Shown here: positions 43,840 to 52,449 of the stretch, piece by piece
Numbering within the stretch: the stretch's first letter is position 1
How the letters are laid out: every line of letters starts with the position of its first letter
DNA from: JBDIAG01 sp047974565
Lineage (GTDB): Bacteria > Actinomycetota > Actinomycetes > Actinomycetales > CAWJMD01
Assembly: GCA_047974565.1 (NCBI GenBank)
Contig: JBKECN010000085.1
Location: 1-64,000, forward strand
Direction: 5' to 3'
Length of the DNA stretch: 64,000 bases
Position numbers and translations under genes: made by a program
Notes under the pieces: model-generated
What the model was told of the DNA's origin: nothing
The model's database searches: none
Seen by the model: the letters and a program-made list of their open reading frames with translations, nothing else

Positions 43840-45039
43840 CAGGAACTCCGCGATGCGTCCGATCGCCTCGCTGAGTACGTCGACGTCGGGCAGGGTGACC
43901 AGCCGGAAGTGATCGGGCTCGAACCAGTTGAAGCCGGTGCCGTGGGTTACCAGGATCCGCTTGGCCCGAAGCAGGTCGATGACGAACTCCTCATCGTCCT
44001 CGATCGGGTACACCTGCGGGTCGAGGTGGGGGAAGCAGTACAGCGCCCCCATCGGTTCCACGCAGCTCACCCCGGGAATCTCGTTGAGCAGCCTCCAGGC
44101 GAGTTTGGACTGCTCGTAGAAGCGCCCGCCGGGAACGATGAGTTCGTTGATCGACTGGTACCCGCCCAGGGCGGTCTGGATGGCGTGCTGGGCGGGCACG
44201 TTGGAGCACATCCGCATGTTCGACAGCAGCGTCAGGCCTTCGAGGAAGTCGGTGGCCATGTGCTTGGGCCCGGAGATCATCACCCAGCCGGCCCGGTAGC
44301 CGCACACCCGGTAGGCCTTGGAGAGCCCGGAGAAGGTCAGGCAGAGCACATCGTCGTCGCAGAAGGTGGCGGCGTGGTGGTGTACGGCGTCGTCGAAGAG
44401 GATCTTCTCGTAGATCTCGTCGGACATCAGGACGAGCTGGTGACGGCGTGCGATGTCGACCAGCGCCTCGACGGTCTGGCGGCTGTACACCGCACCGGTC
44501 GGGTTGTTGGGGTTGATGATGACCAGGGCTTGGGTGTTCTCGGTGATCTTGGACTCGATATCGGCCAGATCCGGGTTCCAGTCGTTGCTTTCGTCGCAGC
44601 GGTAGTGCACGGGAGTGCCGCCGGACAAGGCCACCGCGCCGGTCCACAGCGGGTAGTCCGGTGCCGGGACGAGTACCTCGTTGCCGTCATCGATGAAGGC
44701 TTGCAGCACCATCGTGATCAGCTCGGACACGCCGTTCCCGATGAAGACGTCGTCGACCAGGGTGTCGGTGAGCCCCTTGGACTGGTAGTACTGCGCGACC
44801 GCGGTGCGGGCGGAGTAGATGCCCCTGGAGTCGACGTAGCCCTGGGCCTCGGGCAGGTGATGGATCATGTCCGCGACGATCGCCTCCGGCGCCTCGAAAC
44901 CGAACGGCGCGGTATTGCCGATGTTCAGCTTGAGGATCTTGTGGCCCTCTGCCTCCAGCCGTTGGGCCTCGACGAGGATGGGGCCGCGCACGTCGTAGCG
45001 GACCGGCTGGAGCTTCTTCGACTGAACGATGGGGCGCAT
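43825..45039 (-). CDS. alaA: alanine aminotransferase-like PLP enzyme
   Basis: 404-aa class I aminotransferase converting pyruvate and glutamate to alanine and 2-oxoglutarate. PLP lysine in FSGLSKAYRVCGYRAGW near residue 245, NPNNPTGAVYSR near 180, and SDEIYEKILFD with the PLP-contacting Asp and Tyr. The N-terminus (RPIVQSKKLQPVRYDVRGPI) is the AlaA/YfbQ type. Start ATG at 45039; the frame upstream is unlike the family. Confidence 0.9.
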   Translation of the reverse strand: MRPIVQSKKLQPVRYDVRGPILVEAQRLEAEGHKILKLNIGNTAPFGFEAPEAIVADMIHHLPEAQGYVDSRGIYSARTAVAQYYQSKGLTDTLVDDVFIGNGVSELITMVLQAFIDDGNEVLVPAPDYPLWTGAVALSGGTPVHYRCDESNDWNPDLADIESKITENTQALVIINPNNPTGAVYSRQTVEALVDIARRHQLVLMSDEIYEKILFDDAVHHHAATFCDDDVLCLTFSGLSKAYRVCGYRAGWVMISGPKHMATDFLEGLTLLSNMRMCSNVPAQHAIQTALGGYQSINELIVPGGRFYEQSKLAWRLLNEIPGVSCVEPMGALYCFPHLDPQVYPIEDDEEFVIDLLRAKRILVTHGTGFNWFEPDHFRLVTLPDVDVLSEAIGRIAEFLAARR

Positions 45040-45191
45040 GCGCCCATCCTGGCAGCGCAGGGCCCGCAAAGCGCACCGATATCCGCGCAACACACGGGTG
45101 GGAGCTGTGAGGTTCTGGTGTACGTCACTGCCAGCCGCGTTGCTCCGCCCGGCGGGGGGCGGGTCGGTTCCGCCTCCACACCGTCTGCCGG

Positions 45192-47411
45192 TTACAGGTC
45201 AAGCACGAGTTTGGCTGTGCAGGAACGAGACACGCAGATCATCAGGCAATCACCGGCATCACGCTCGGTCTCTTCCAGGACCGAGTCGCGGTGGTCGGGC
45301 ACCCCCTCCAGGACGGTCGTCTCGCAGGTGCCGCAGGTGCCTTCGCCGCAGGACGACACGGTGGGGATGCCGGCCTCGTGCACCGCGTCGAGGATGGACG
45401 TCTCCGGCGTCACGGTGATGGTGCGGCCGCTGGCGCGCAGTTCGACCTCGAAGGCGTCCGAGCGCACCGGCTCGGTGAGTGGCTTGGCAGCGAAGCGCTC
45501 GGTGTGCAGGCTGCCGCGTGGCCAGTTCGAGCAGGCCTCCTCCACCGCATCCAGCAGCGGACCGGGACCACAGCAGTACACCCGCGTGTCCGGATCGGGA
45601 TCGGCGAGGATGGCCCCCAGGTCGAGCAGGCCGACCTCGTCCTGCGGGGCGATGGTCACCCGCCCGGGGTAGCCGGCGAGCTCGTCGAGGAAGGCCATGG
45701 ACGCCCGGCTCCGTCCACCGTAGGTGAGGTGCCAGTCGGCACCGGCGGCGTGCACCTGGCGGATCATCGGCAGGAGCGGGGTGATGCCGATCCCGCCCGC
45801 GACGAAGACGTACCGGGCGGCCTCCTCGAGCCGGAAGTGGTTGCGAGGGCCGACGACCCGCACCACGTCGCCCTCGGCGAGGCGATCGTGGATGTACTCG
45901 GAGGTGCCTCGGCCCGCGGGCTCGCGCAGGATGCCCAGCCGGTAGGTACCCAGGTCGCCCGGGTCACCGCTGAGTGAGTACTGCCGGGTCTGCACCCCGC
46001 TGTCGCTGCCCACCACCAGATCGACGTGGGCGCCCGGCTGCCAGGCCGGGAAGATCCCACCCGAGGTGGGCCGAAGACTCAGCGAGCACACCCCGTCGCT
46101 GACCTGCCGCTTGGCGTGCACCACTGCCTCGGTCATCGTCTCCCCGGTGAGCCGAGACACTGCCTCGCCGGAATCTCCACGCTGCGCGGCCGGAGTGAAA
46201 CTCAGCGGCAGATGCCACCACACGTGCATGTTGGGGGTGCTGCGATAGACCTCGGCCGGGCCGTCGAGTTCGTAGCGGCCCAGCACGGGCAGCGCTTCCT
46301 CCAGGGCCACCTGGGTCTCCAGCAGGGCCAGTGGCCGGCCCAGACACCCGTGCAGGCCTTCGCCGAAACCCATGTGCCGGAAGCGTCCTCGAGTGACCAG
46401 GTAACGGTCCGCGTCGTGGAACTGACGCTCGTCGCGGTTTGCTGCGCCGTAGACCAGAACCACCCGTCCCCCCTTGGGAATGGTGGTGCCGTGGATCCTC
46501 ACGTCCCGGGCGGCGGTTCGCCCGACAAGTTGCAGGGGTGCGTTCCAGCGCACCGCTTCGTCGACCGCTGAGCCGATGAGCGCAGGGTCGGCGAACACCA
46601 GTTCGCGCTGCTCGGGATTCTCAGCGAGCAGCTTGAAGGTCGTGCCGATCAATCCGGCGGTGGACTCAACCCCGCCGAGGAAGAGGACCATCATCAGACC
46701 CAGGACCTCCGATGCCGCGGTGACATGCTCCTGGGTGAAGGGCACTCCGTTGATCCGCGCCTGCACCAGGTGCGAGACGACGTCGTTGCGGGGCCTGCGG
46801 CGTCGGTCGTTGAGCAGGTCGGTGAAGTAGTCGCGGATTCCGTCGGTCGCTGCGCTGGCCACGGGGGTGAGCCGCTGGTCGCCCGGCTTGCGGTCCTTGA
46901 GCTGGTGCACCCAGGTGTCGAGTTGGGCTCTGGTCTGCGGATCCTCCTGACGGGTGGGCAGGCCGAGCACCGCGAAGAAGACGTCATTGGGCGTGGGCCA
47001 GGCCAGTTCCTGCGCCAGGTCGACGCGCCCGCGGTCCCGCCACGGCGCGATGTGCTCGCGGATGACGGCCCGGATGGCGTCCTCCCGCTCGGCGATGCGG
47101 CGGGGCAGGAAGAAGGGCTGGATGATCTGACGCACCTCGTCGTGGCGCGGGTTGTCCAGGTCGGGCAGGAAGCCGGGGCCGGACTGGTCCTTGGCGGTGT
47201 CGTCGATGTCGATGCCCTCGAACGACAGGAAGGTCTGCGGATCGAGGGCGGCGGCGCGCACGTCCTCGAACCGGGACAGCGCCCACCAGCCCCACCGAGG
47301 GCTGCGGTAGACCGGCGCATGCTCGCGCAGCCAGTCGTACACCGGGAAGGGGTTCGCCTTGAACTCCTCGGTGAACGGGTCGTACTCCAACTCCGGCGTG
47401 GTCGCGACCAT
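45192..47411 (-). CDS. self-sufficient cytochrome P450 (P450-reductase-ferredoxin fusion)
   Basis: 739-aa three-part oxygenase. Residues 1-410 are a P450 with I-helix GGVEST (246-251), the ExxR motif EAVR (285-288) and the heme loop FGEGLHGCLG (Cys 356). Residues about 430-650 are a phthalate-dioxygenase-reductase-type flavin/NAD(P)H module (RQYSLSGDPGD, FVAGGIGITPLLPM, VYCCGPGPLLDAV). The C-terminus is a plant-type [2Fe-2S] ferredoxin (SSCGEGTCGTCETTV). This order is that of CYP116B/P450RhF enzymes, which need no partner. The substrate is unknown. GGGAGG precedes the ATG. Confidence 0.94.
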   Translation of the reverse strand: MVATTPELEYDPFTEEFKANPFPVYDWLREHAPVYRSPRWGWWALSRFEDVRAAALDPQTFLSFEGIDIDDTAKDQSGPGFLPDLDNPRHDEVRQIIQPFFLPRRIAEREDAIRAVIREHIAPWRDRGRVDLAQELAWPTPNDVFFAVLGLPTRQEDPQTRAQLDTWVHQLKDRKPGDQRLTPVASAATDGIRDYFTDLLNDRRRRPRNDVVSHLVQARINGVPFTQEHVTAASEVLGLMMVLFLGGVESTAGLIGTTFKLLAENPEQRELVFADPALIGSAVDEAVRWNAPLQLVGRTAARDVRIHGTTIPKGGRVVLVYGAANRDERQFHDADRYLVTRGRFRHMGFGEGLHGCLGRPLALLETQVALEEALPVLGRYELDGPAEVYRSTPNMHVWWHLPLSFTPAAQRGDSGEAVSRLTGETMTEAVVHAKRQVSDGVCSLSLRPTSGGIFPAWQPGAHVDLVVGSDSGVQTRQYSLSGDPGDLGTYRLGILREPAGRGTSEYIHDRLAEGDVVRVVGPRNHFRLEEAARYVFVAGGIGITPLLPMIRQVHAAGADWHLTYGGRSRASMAFLDELAGYPGRVTIAPQDEVGLLDLGAILADPDPDTRVYCCGPGPLLDAVEEACSNWPRGSLHTERFAAKPLTEPVRSDAFEVELRASGRTITVTPETSILDAVHEAGIPTVSSCGEGTCGTCETTVLEGVPDHRDSVLEETERDAGDCLMICVSRSCTAKLVLDL

Positions 47412-47463
47412 CGGGACCTCCCATGAACGCCTGTCAAGATTCTGAATATGTCAGGACGACTGA

Positions 47464-47479
47464 CTTAAAACGCTTTAAG
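47464..47479. promoter_or_regulatory. LacI-family operator
   Basis: CTTAAAACGCTTTAAG, a palindrome with 6-bp arms and a central CG as in LacI/GalR operators. It sits 53 bases before the P450 start, between it and the divergent lacI-type gene. Confidence 0.72.
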
Positions 47480-47679
47480 GAGCATGCGGCAGGCAGGGGC
47501 AGATGTCAACGCCCGGGAGCCTGCCCAAGCACGCGCAGCAGCGTTTAGCGGGTCGGCCTGCCGGGACGCCGGTCAGCGCCAGGGACGCAACGACGGGCAG
47601 CTGGGGCCAGGGATGGTGACGGCGGTCGGTGGACGGGTCGAGCCGGCTGTGGCGTGTCCAAGGGGATGTCGATGGGAGA

Positions 47680-48684
47680 ATGCCCGGCGTGGCCAGGGTC
47701 AGGATCGCCGACGTCGCCAAGCGGGCGGGTGTCTCTCCGGCGACGGTCTCCCTGGTTCTGCACGACCGTCCGGGGCCCAGCGCGGCCACCCGGATGGCTG
47801 TCCGAGAGGCGGTGACCGAACTAGGGTACCGACCGGATCGGTCGGCACGTTCGTTGGCGCGCAAGGATTCTCATTTGCTCGGCGTGGTCCTCGACGTAAC
47901 CCATCCCTTTCACGGCGTCATGGTCGACGCACTGGACACCGCTGCCGAACAGGTCGGTTTCGATATGGTGTTGTCGTCCATCACGGCGCGCCGCAACGGC
48001 CGCTCGGCGCTGGAGACCCTCGTCGACTCCCGATGTTCGGGAGTGGTGCTGCTCGGTTGGGACGCGGATTCCCTCGGTCCGGACATGCTGAGCGACCCCG
48101 TGCCGGTGGTCGTCATCGGGCGCACTGGTGCCGGGCCGGCGGTGGGGATCATGGCCGATGACCTGATCGGCCTGCGCTTGGGCGTGACCCACCTGGCCCA
48201 GCTTGGGCACGAGCGGATCGCCCACGTGGACGGTGGGCGCGGGGCGGTGAGCACCTCCCGGCGAGCGGGCTACCGGGCCGCGATGCGTGCTCGCGGCTGG
48301 TGGGCCAGCCGGCTGGTGATCCCTGGCGGCGATACCGAGTCTGCTGGAATGAAAGCAGGGGAGCGGATCGCGTCGATGCCCCGGAACGAACGCCCCACCG
48401 GAATCGTCGCCTTCAACGACCGGTGTGCGCTGGGCGTGCGCGATGCGCTGCTGCGACAAGGGATCGACGTGCCCGGGGATCTGTCCGTGGTGGGCTATGA
48501 CGATTCGCCGCTGGCCCAGCTGGCCACGGTGGACCTGACCTCGGTGAGCCAGGACCCACCCGCTCTGGCCCGTGCCTGCATCGACACGATCCGCGCGGGG
48601 CTGGCCGGTCGGCCGGTGCGGGACGAAGTGGTCGAGCCCTACCTGGTGGTTCGCGGCTCGACCGGACCCGTACCGACGACCTGA
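47680..48684 (+). CDS. LacI-family transcriptional regulator
   Basis: 334 aa. N-terminal LacI helix-turn-helix (VRIADVAKRAGVSPATVSLV) and hinge region (YRPDRSARSLARKDSHLLGV), then a periplasmic-binding-protein-like effector domain (VGYDDSPLAQLATVDLTSV near residue 275). It probably represses the P450 gene through the palindrome at 47464; xylulokinase further downstream is another possible target. Start ATG 47680, or GTG 47689, which has better spacing to GGGAGA. Its 3' end overlaps the convergent kinase-LanC gene by 46 bases. Confidence 0.9.
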   Translation: MPGVARVRIADVAKRAGVSPATVSLVLHDRPGPSAATRMAVREAVTELGYRPDRSARSLARKDSHLLGVVLDVTHPFHGVMVDALDTAAEQVGFDMVLSSITARRNGRSALETLVDSRCSGVVLLGWDADSLGPDMLSDPVPVVVIGRTGAGPAVGIMADDLIGLRLGVTHLAQLGHERIAHVDGGRGAVSTSRRAGYRAAMRARGWWASRLVIPGGDTESAGMKAGERIASMPRNERPTGIVAFNDRCALGVRDALLRQGIDVPGDLSVVGYDDSPLAQLATVDLTSVSQDPPALARACIDTIRAGLAGRPVRDEVVEPYLVVRGSTGPVPTT

Positions 48685-51134
48685 CCCGTGCCGGCATCCT
48701 GAACTCTGGCGACGGCCTGACCAGTGTCGACAGCGTGGCCCGCACGGGTCCGGCTCCGACCCGGCTGCCAGCGCAGGTCTCCGAAGACCGGGAAGGCCAT
48801 CGCCTCGGGGTGCCGCAGTTCTTCCAGGACCAGCACGACGCCGAGCCGGCCCCGAAACAGGCTGAGGGGTTGGTCATCCGGGTTCTGCTCGGCCTCGTGC
48901 CAGGCCATCGACGCCAGGCGACGGGCACGGTCCAGCCAGTGCTCGGAACCGGTCACGCGGTACAGGCCGGCCACCGACGCGGCCCGCCCGGCCAGGCCGC
49001 AACACACATGCGGATGCCGGGCGGGGTGCTGGACGGCATGGTGGGCCGCGGCCACTGCCGCGTCAAGCAGATCGTCCCGCCCGAGGTGGGTGTGCAGGCA
49101 CACCAGCGCCTGGATCCAGCCGGCCGACCCGTTGCACCAGGACGGCGGGGTGCCCAGGGGTGCCCGGGCGGCGGTCATCGCGGCCACCGACAGATCGTCG
49201 GCGATCCGGGTCAGCCGGTCGTGGACCGGCGGCGGCACCGCGGAGCCCAGTGCCTGCGAGGTACGCAGGTACGCCTCGGCGATCCCCGGCCACCCGTGGG
49301 CGTAACTCGCGGGCTGGGTGCGGGTCAGCCCCGGCGAGCTCGCCCCGGTGAGCACGGCGTCCAAGCGGGTCAGCAACTCGGTTCCGGCCTGGTGGAGCTC
49401 GGCCGGATCCATCGTTCGAGTCGAGCGGACCGCATCGAGCAGGCCGGCGAGCATCACCGCGGCTCCCGAGCTGCCGAGGGTGAGATCGACTGCGTCCGGG
49501 GAGGGGATTCGCGCGTGTCGGTGCAAGGACCCGACAGCGTGCCGAAGACCGGTCAGATCACCGCGGGCGTGCTGGATGAAGGCCTGCACGGCATCGACTC
49601 CCGCGGCCCTGTGCAGCATCGACGCCGGCCCGATCACGGCGCGGGCATCCTCGGGTGGGAAGGCGTCCTGGTCGTCCCGTCGGGAGTTCGCGCGGGCACA
49701 CCACAGGTCGGCTTCGTCGAGCAGGTCGGCTCGCCCCCGCAATTGGGCGACCCGGAGCAGGAACCAGGCAACTCCCGCGGCGCCGCGATCCACCGGGACA
49801 CCGAGCGCGCAGGCCGCCTCGCCGCCGGGCCGCCCGGTGAGCTCTTCCAGGAGCCGGTCGGTGGTAGAGCCGGCCAGGCGATCGTAGGTGTCGGTTGCCG
49901 CTCGGCCCGCCGGCGGTCGGGCCGCTGTGAGGGCCTGGGCGAAGGCCGTGGTGGTGCAGTAGCGCTCGGCCCGATCCTTGGCCAGGGCGCGGCGCAGCAC
50001 GTCCTCGACCGATCGCCAGGTCTCGAAACCGAGGCGGACGAAGGGTTCTGGCGGATCGTTGACTACCTGTCGGTAGGCGGCGTCGAGTTCTGGACCGAAT
50101 GACAGGTACGGTCTGCCGGTGTAGAGCAGGACCAGCAGGGCGGCCAGGGCGTACCGCTCGGTGACCGGGCAGGCCGGCGCCAGTTCACGGCCGCGGATCA
50201 GCGCCTGGGCGGACTCGGAGTCCAGGTACTGCGCGAAGCCGACCCGTAGGCCGTGGCTGTACGGTTCGGGCCTGCCGGGCTGCACCGACAGGCCGAAGTC
50301 GATCAGCTTCACCTCGTCGTTCGGGCCGACGAGGACGTTGCGCGGATGCAGATCCCCGTGGACGATGCCCTCGTCGTGCAGGTGTGCCACGAGGTCAGCG
50401 GCGCGGCAGGCGATGTGGTGCAGACGCTGCCGCCAGCCCGGTTGTTGCGCCTGCCGGATCTGGGTTCCGTGCTCGTCCAGCGGTGCTCCGGGGAACCACT
50501 CGACCACGGCGTACCGCCTGCCGTCGTGGTGGCCCTCGTCGATCAGGGCCGGCGCCCATCTGCCGGCGATGCGCCGCAGGGCATCCACCTCGCGCTCCAT
50601 CGCCTCGTGGGCTTGCGGCGGTGCATCGGGTTGGACGATCTTGACCGCCACCTCCATCCCGTCCGCCGTCCGCGCCCGGTACACCTCGGAGTCGGTGGTG
50701 ACTTGCAGGAGGGCGAGAATGTCCAGCCCGAGCACCTGCTGCCCGGGCGCCCAGGACGCCCGAACCTCATCCGCGTCCTCGCTGCCCGCGGGTACCAGCA
50801 GCCGGGCCGAGGTCAGCACCTGCAGCGTGGCGAAAGCCTCCTCAAGGACCCGGAGCGGGTCACCGCCATTGGAGCAGCACCACGAGACCACCGCTGCGGG
50901 AATCGTCGTCGGCTCGCGGAACTGGGCCAGCAGGTCGGCCGTCGCGGAGTCCACCCAGCGCGAAGGCGCTCGATACCCCGGACGGCTGAGGGTCACCCCA
51001 CCGGCCGGCAGTGCTCGGCGAACCCGCTCGCTGAGCTCGTGGACCGGGACGACGACGACGTCCGTCGGCAGCACGAAAAGGTCGGTGACCGGGTCCAGTC
51101 GCGTCTCGTCGCGTTCGGTGGTGGTTGCGCTCAC
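48639..51134 (-). CDS. fused kinase-LanC protein (class III/IV-like lanthipeptide synthetase without lyase)
   Basis: 831 aa. Residues 1-120 form a small N-terminal domain with VDSATADLL at 61-69. Residues about 135-400 are a protein kinase: VAVKI (Lys 165), HGDLHPRNVLVG (Asp 261) and IDFG (Asp 279). Residues about 450-780 are a LanC-like cyclase with SWCNGSAG (Cys 667) and VCCGLAG (Cys 711, 712), three cysteines placed as zinc ligands. It would phosphorylate Ser/Thr of a precursor and close thioether rings. Class III/IV enzymes have a lyase first; here a lyase-like protein is encoded just upstream. GTG start overlapping that gene (GTGA). Confidence 0.78.
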   Translation of the reverse strand: MSATTTERDETRLDPVTDLFVLPTDVVVVPVHELSERVRRALPAGGVTLSRPGYRAPSRWVDSATADLLAQFREPTTIPAAVVSWCCSNGGDPLRVLEEAFATLQVLTSARLLVPAGSEDADEVRASWAPGQQVLGLDILALLQVTTDSEVYRARTADGMEVAVKIVQPDAPPQAHEAMEREVDALRRIAGRWAPALIDEGHHDGRRYAVVEWFPGAPLDEHGTQIRQAQQPGWRQRLHHIACRAADLVAHLHDEGIVHGDLHPRNVLVGPNDEVKLIDFGLSVQPGRPEPYSHGLRVGFAQYLDSESAQALIRGRELAPACPVTERYALAALLVLLYTGRPYLSFGPELDAAYRQVVNDPPEPFVRLGFETWRSVEDVLRRALAKDRAERYCTTTAFAQALTAARPPAGRAATDTYDRLAGSTTDRLLEELTGRPGGEAACALGVPVDRGAAGVAWFLLRVAQLRGRADLLDEADLWCARANSRRDDQDAFPPEDARAVIGPASMLHRAAGVDAVQAFIQHARGDLTGLRHAVGSLHRHARIPSPDAVDLTLGSSGAAVMLAGLLDAVRSTRTMDPAELHQAGTELLTRLDAVLTGASSPGLTRTQPASYAHGWPGIAEAYLRTSQALGSAVPPPVHDRLTRIADDLSVAAMTAARAPLGTPPSWCNGSAGWIQALVCLHTHLGRDDLLDAAVAAAHHAVQHPARHPHVCCGLAGRAASVAGLYRVTGSEHWLDRARRLASMAWHEAEQNPDDQPLSLFRGRLGVVLVLEELRHPEAMAFPVFGDLRWQPGRSRTRAGHAVDTGQAVARVQDAGTGQVVGTGPVEPRTTR

Positions 51135-52384
51135 CCTCGCCTCGCCTTCGTGGTGGTGCTGGGCGGGTCGTCTCGCCAGCAGTGGGCCGGTGGCGTCCAG
51201 GTCGTCGGATCCACACCGTCCAGCCGGAGCCGCGCGTTGACGAAGTCTGTGGTCTGCGACTCGGTGCACTGCGCTGCATCGGCGTCGGTGAGCAATCGGG
51301 CCAGGCGTGCGGTGATCCAGGAGCGCCAACTCGTGAGCCGGTCCCAGCCCGCCAGCCGGGCGGTGCGTGGCGGGTCGATCCCCCAGGAGAACAGGGCGTC
51401 GTCGCGTCCGGGTACGTCGGCGGTGAAAGGCACGCCCTGGCTGCGACATCCGTCCAGGGCGCGGCGGAGCACCTCGACCGCGTCGAGCATGACCTCGGGA
51501 TCGTCGAAGTAGGCGACCAGCCCGTCGGGACGCAACAATCCCTGGGCCCCGCGACCGGCCTTGAAGGCCCGGGCTCCGGCGCGGGCCACCCCCTCGACCC
51601 AGGGTCGAAATGCCGAAAGTCGATCTGCCGGATGGACGCTGGTGTAGAGCTTGCAGGTGGGTGCCTTCAGATCCGCGTCCGGGTGATGCCATTGCACCCA
51701 CGCCTGCGTGGTGCTGCCGGCATGCTCGACAAGCCAGCCTCGCCGCAGAGCCTCACCGATCTGGCGGTCCAGGTGATCGGCGGTCTGAGCCCAGCCGGGC
51801 GTTGCGGGCATCGAGTTGCAGGCGTACAGCCAGTGCGCAAGCCGCATCGGGTCCGGCGCCGTGCTCGCGAGCCGATGCGCCCGGCCGAGCGCGGCCAGGG
51901 AAAGCGCGCCCAGCCGTGAGGGGGACACCGTCGATCCGGCCCCTCTGGCGAGGAATTCCGGCGGACCGGGTGGGTACCTGCGTGGGCCCGCCTGCCGACT
52001 CCGGTGCCGAGCCAGTCGCACGTCGACTGATGGCACCGGCTCGGCCAGGTCGCCCATCTGCTGGAGGGCTCGCGGCCCGGTGACGGGCCCGTCGGGAAGG
52101 TCGAGGACGAGCACGCCGTCCAGGACCAGCGCGGCCAAGGTCGGGCAGGAGTCCGGTTCCGAAGGCATTGCACCGGTGAGCAACTCGGCCGTGGCCCGGT
52201 CGACGAGCTTGGCACTGGCTCGGGCCTGGTTGTTGTCGGGAACCAGCAGGGCGGCACCGGGCTCGGGATCCAGGCCGACGAAGAGGTGTGCCTCGGTGAC
52301 GGTTTCCGCGTTGACCAGTCGGTAGGCCGGAGCCAGCCGGACCGGATGGCGTCCCAGGGTCAGGGGTGAGTGGGTGAGCGACAT
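51131..52384 (-). CDS. lyase-like RiPP maturation protein (HopA1/LanKC-lyase-like)
   Basis: 417 aa. Residues 1-110 contain VDRATAELL at exactly 61-69, the same position as in the kinase-LanC partner, suggesting a shared substrate-recognition domain. The C-terminal 180 residues resemble phospho-Ser/Thr lyases of class III-V lanthipeptide systems: CKLYTSVHPADRLSAF near 244, RAFKAGRGAQGLLRPDGLVA near 272, and GVPFTADVPGRDDALFSWG near 317. It would eliminate phosphate to dehydroamino acids. The lyase assignment is by pattern only. GGGAGGAG precedes the ATG; the stop overlaps the next start. Confidence 0.5.
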   Translation of the reverse strand: MSLTHSPLTLGRHPVRLAPAYRLVNAETVTEAHLFVGLDPEPGAALLVPDNNQARASAKLVDRATAELLTGAMPSEPDSCPTLAALVLDGVLVLDLPDGPVTGPRALQQMGDLAEPVPSVDVRLARHRSRQAGPRRYPPGPPEFLARGAGSTVSPSRLGALSLAALGRAHRLASTAPDPMRLAHWLYACNSMPATPGWAQTADHLDRQIGEALRRGWLVEHAGSTTQAWVQWHHPDADLKAPTCKLYTSVHPADRLSAFRPWVEGVARAGARAFKAGRGAQGLLRPDGLVAYFDDPEVMLDAVEVLRRALDGCRSQGVPFTADVPGRDDALFSWGIDPPRTARLAGWDRLTSWRSWITARLARLLTDADAAQCTESQTTDFVNARLRLDGVDPTTWTPPAHCWRDDPPSTTTKARRG

Positions 52385-52449
52385 GGCTCTCCTCCCGGGC
52401 GCGGCCAGGGGACTCGGGGTCTCACCCCGGCCGCGCCATGCGGAGGTGC

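Noticed and set aside
43909..45672. 587-codon plus-strand frame over the aminotransferase and P450 end
   Set aside because: Antisense to the PLP-lysine and ferredoxin motifs; no domain and no plausible start signal.
47484..48161. Plus-strand frame starting after AAGGAG beside the LacI operator
   Set aside because: It has a ribosome-binding-site-like start but runs through the lacI helix-turn-helix in another frame and encodes Arg/Gly-rich noise.
48735..50102. 455-codon plus-strand frame over the kinase-LanC gene
   Set aside because: Antisense to LanC motifs; sequence is Gly/Arg/Gln-rich without family features.
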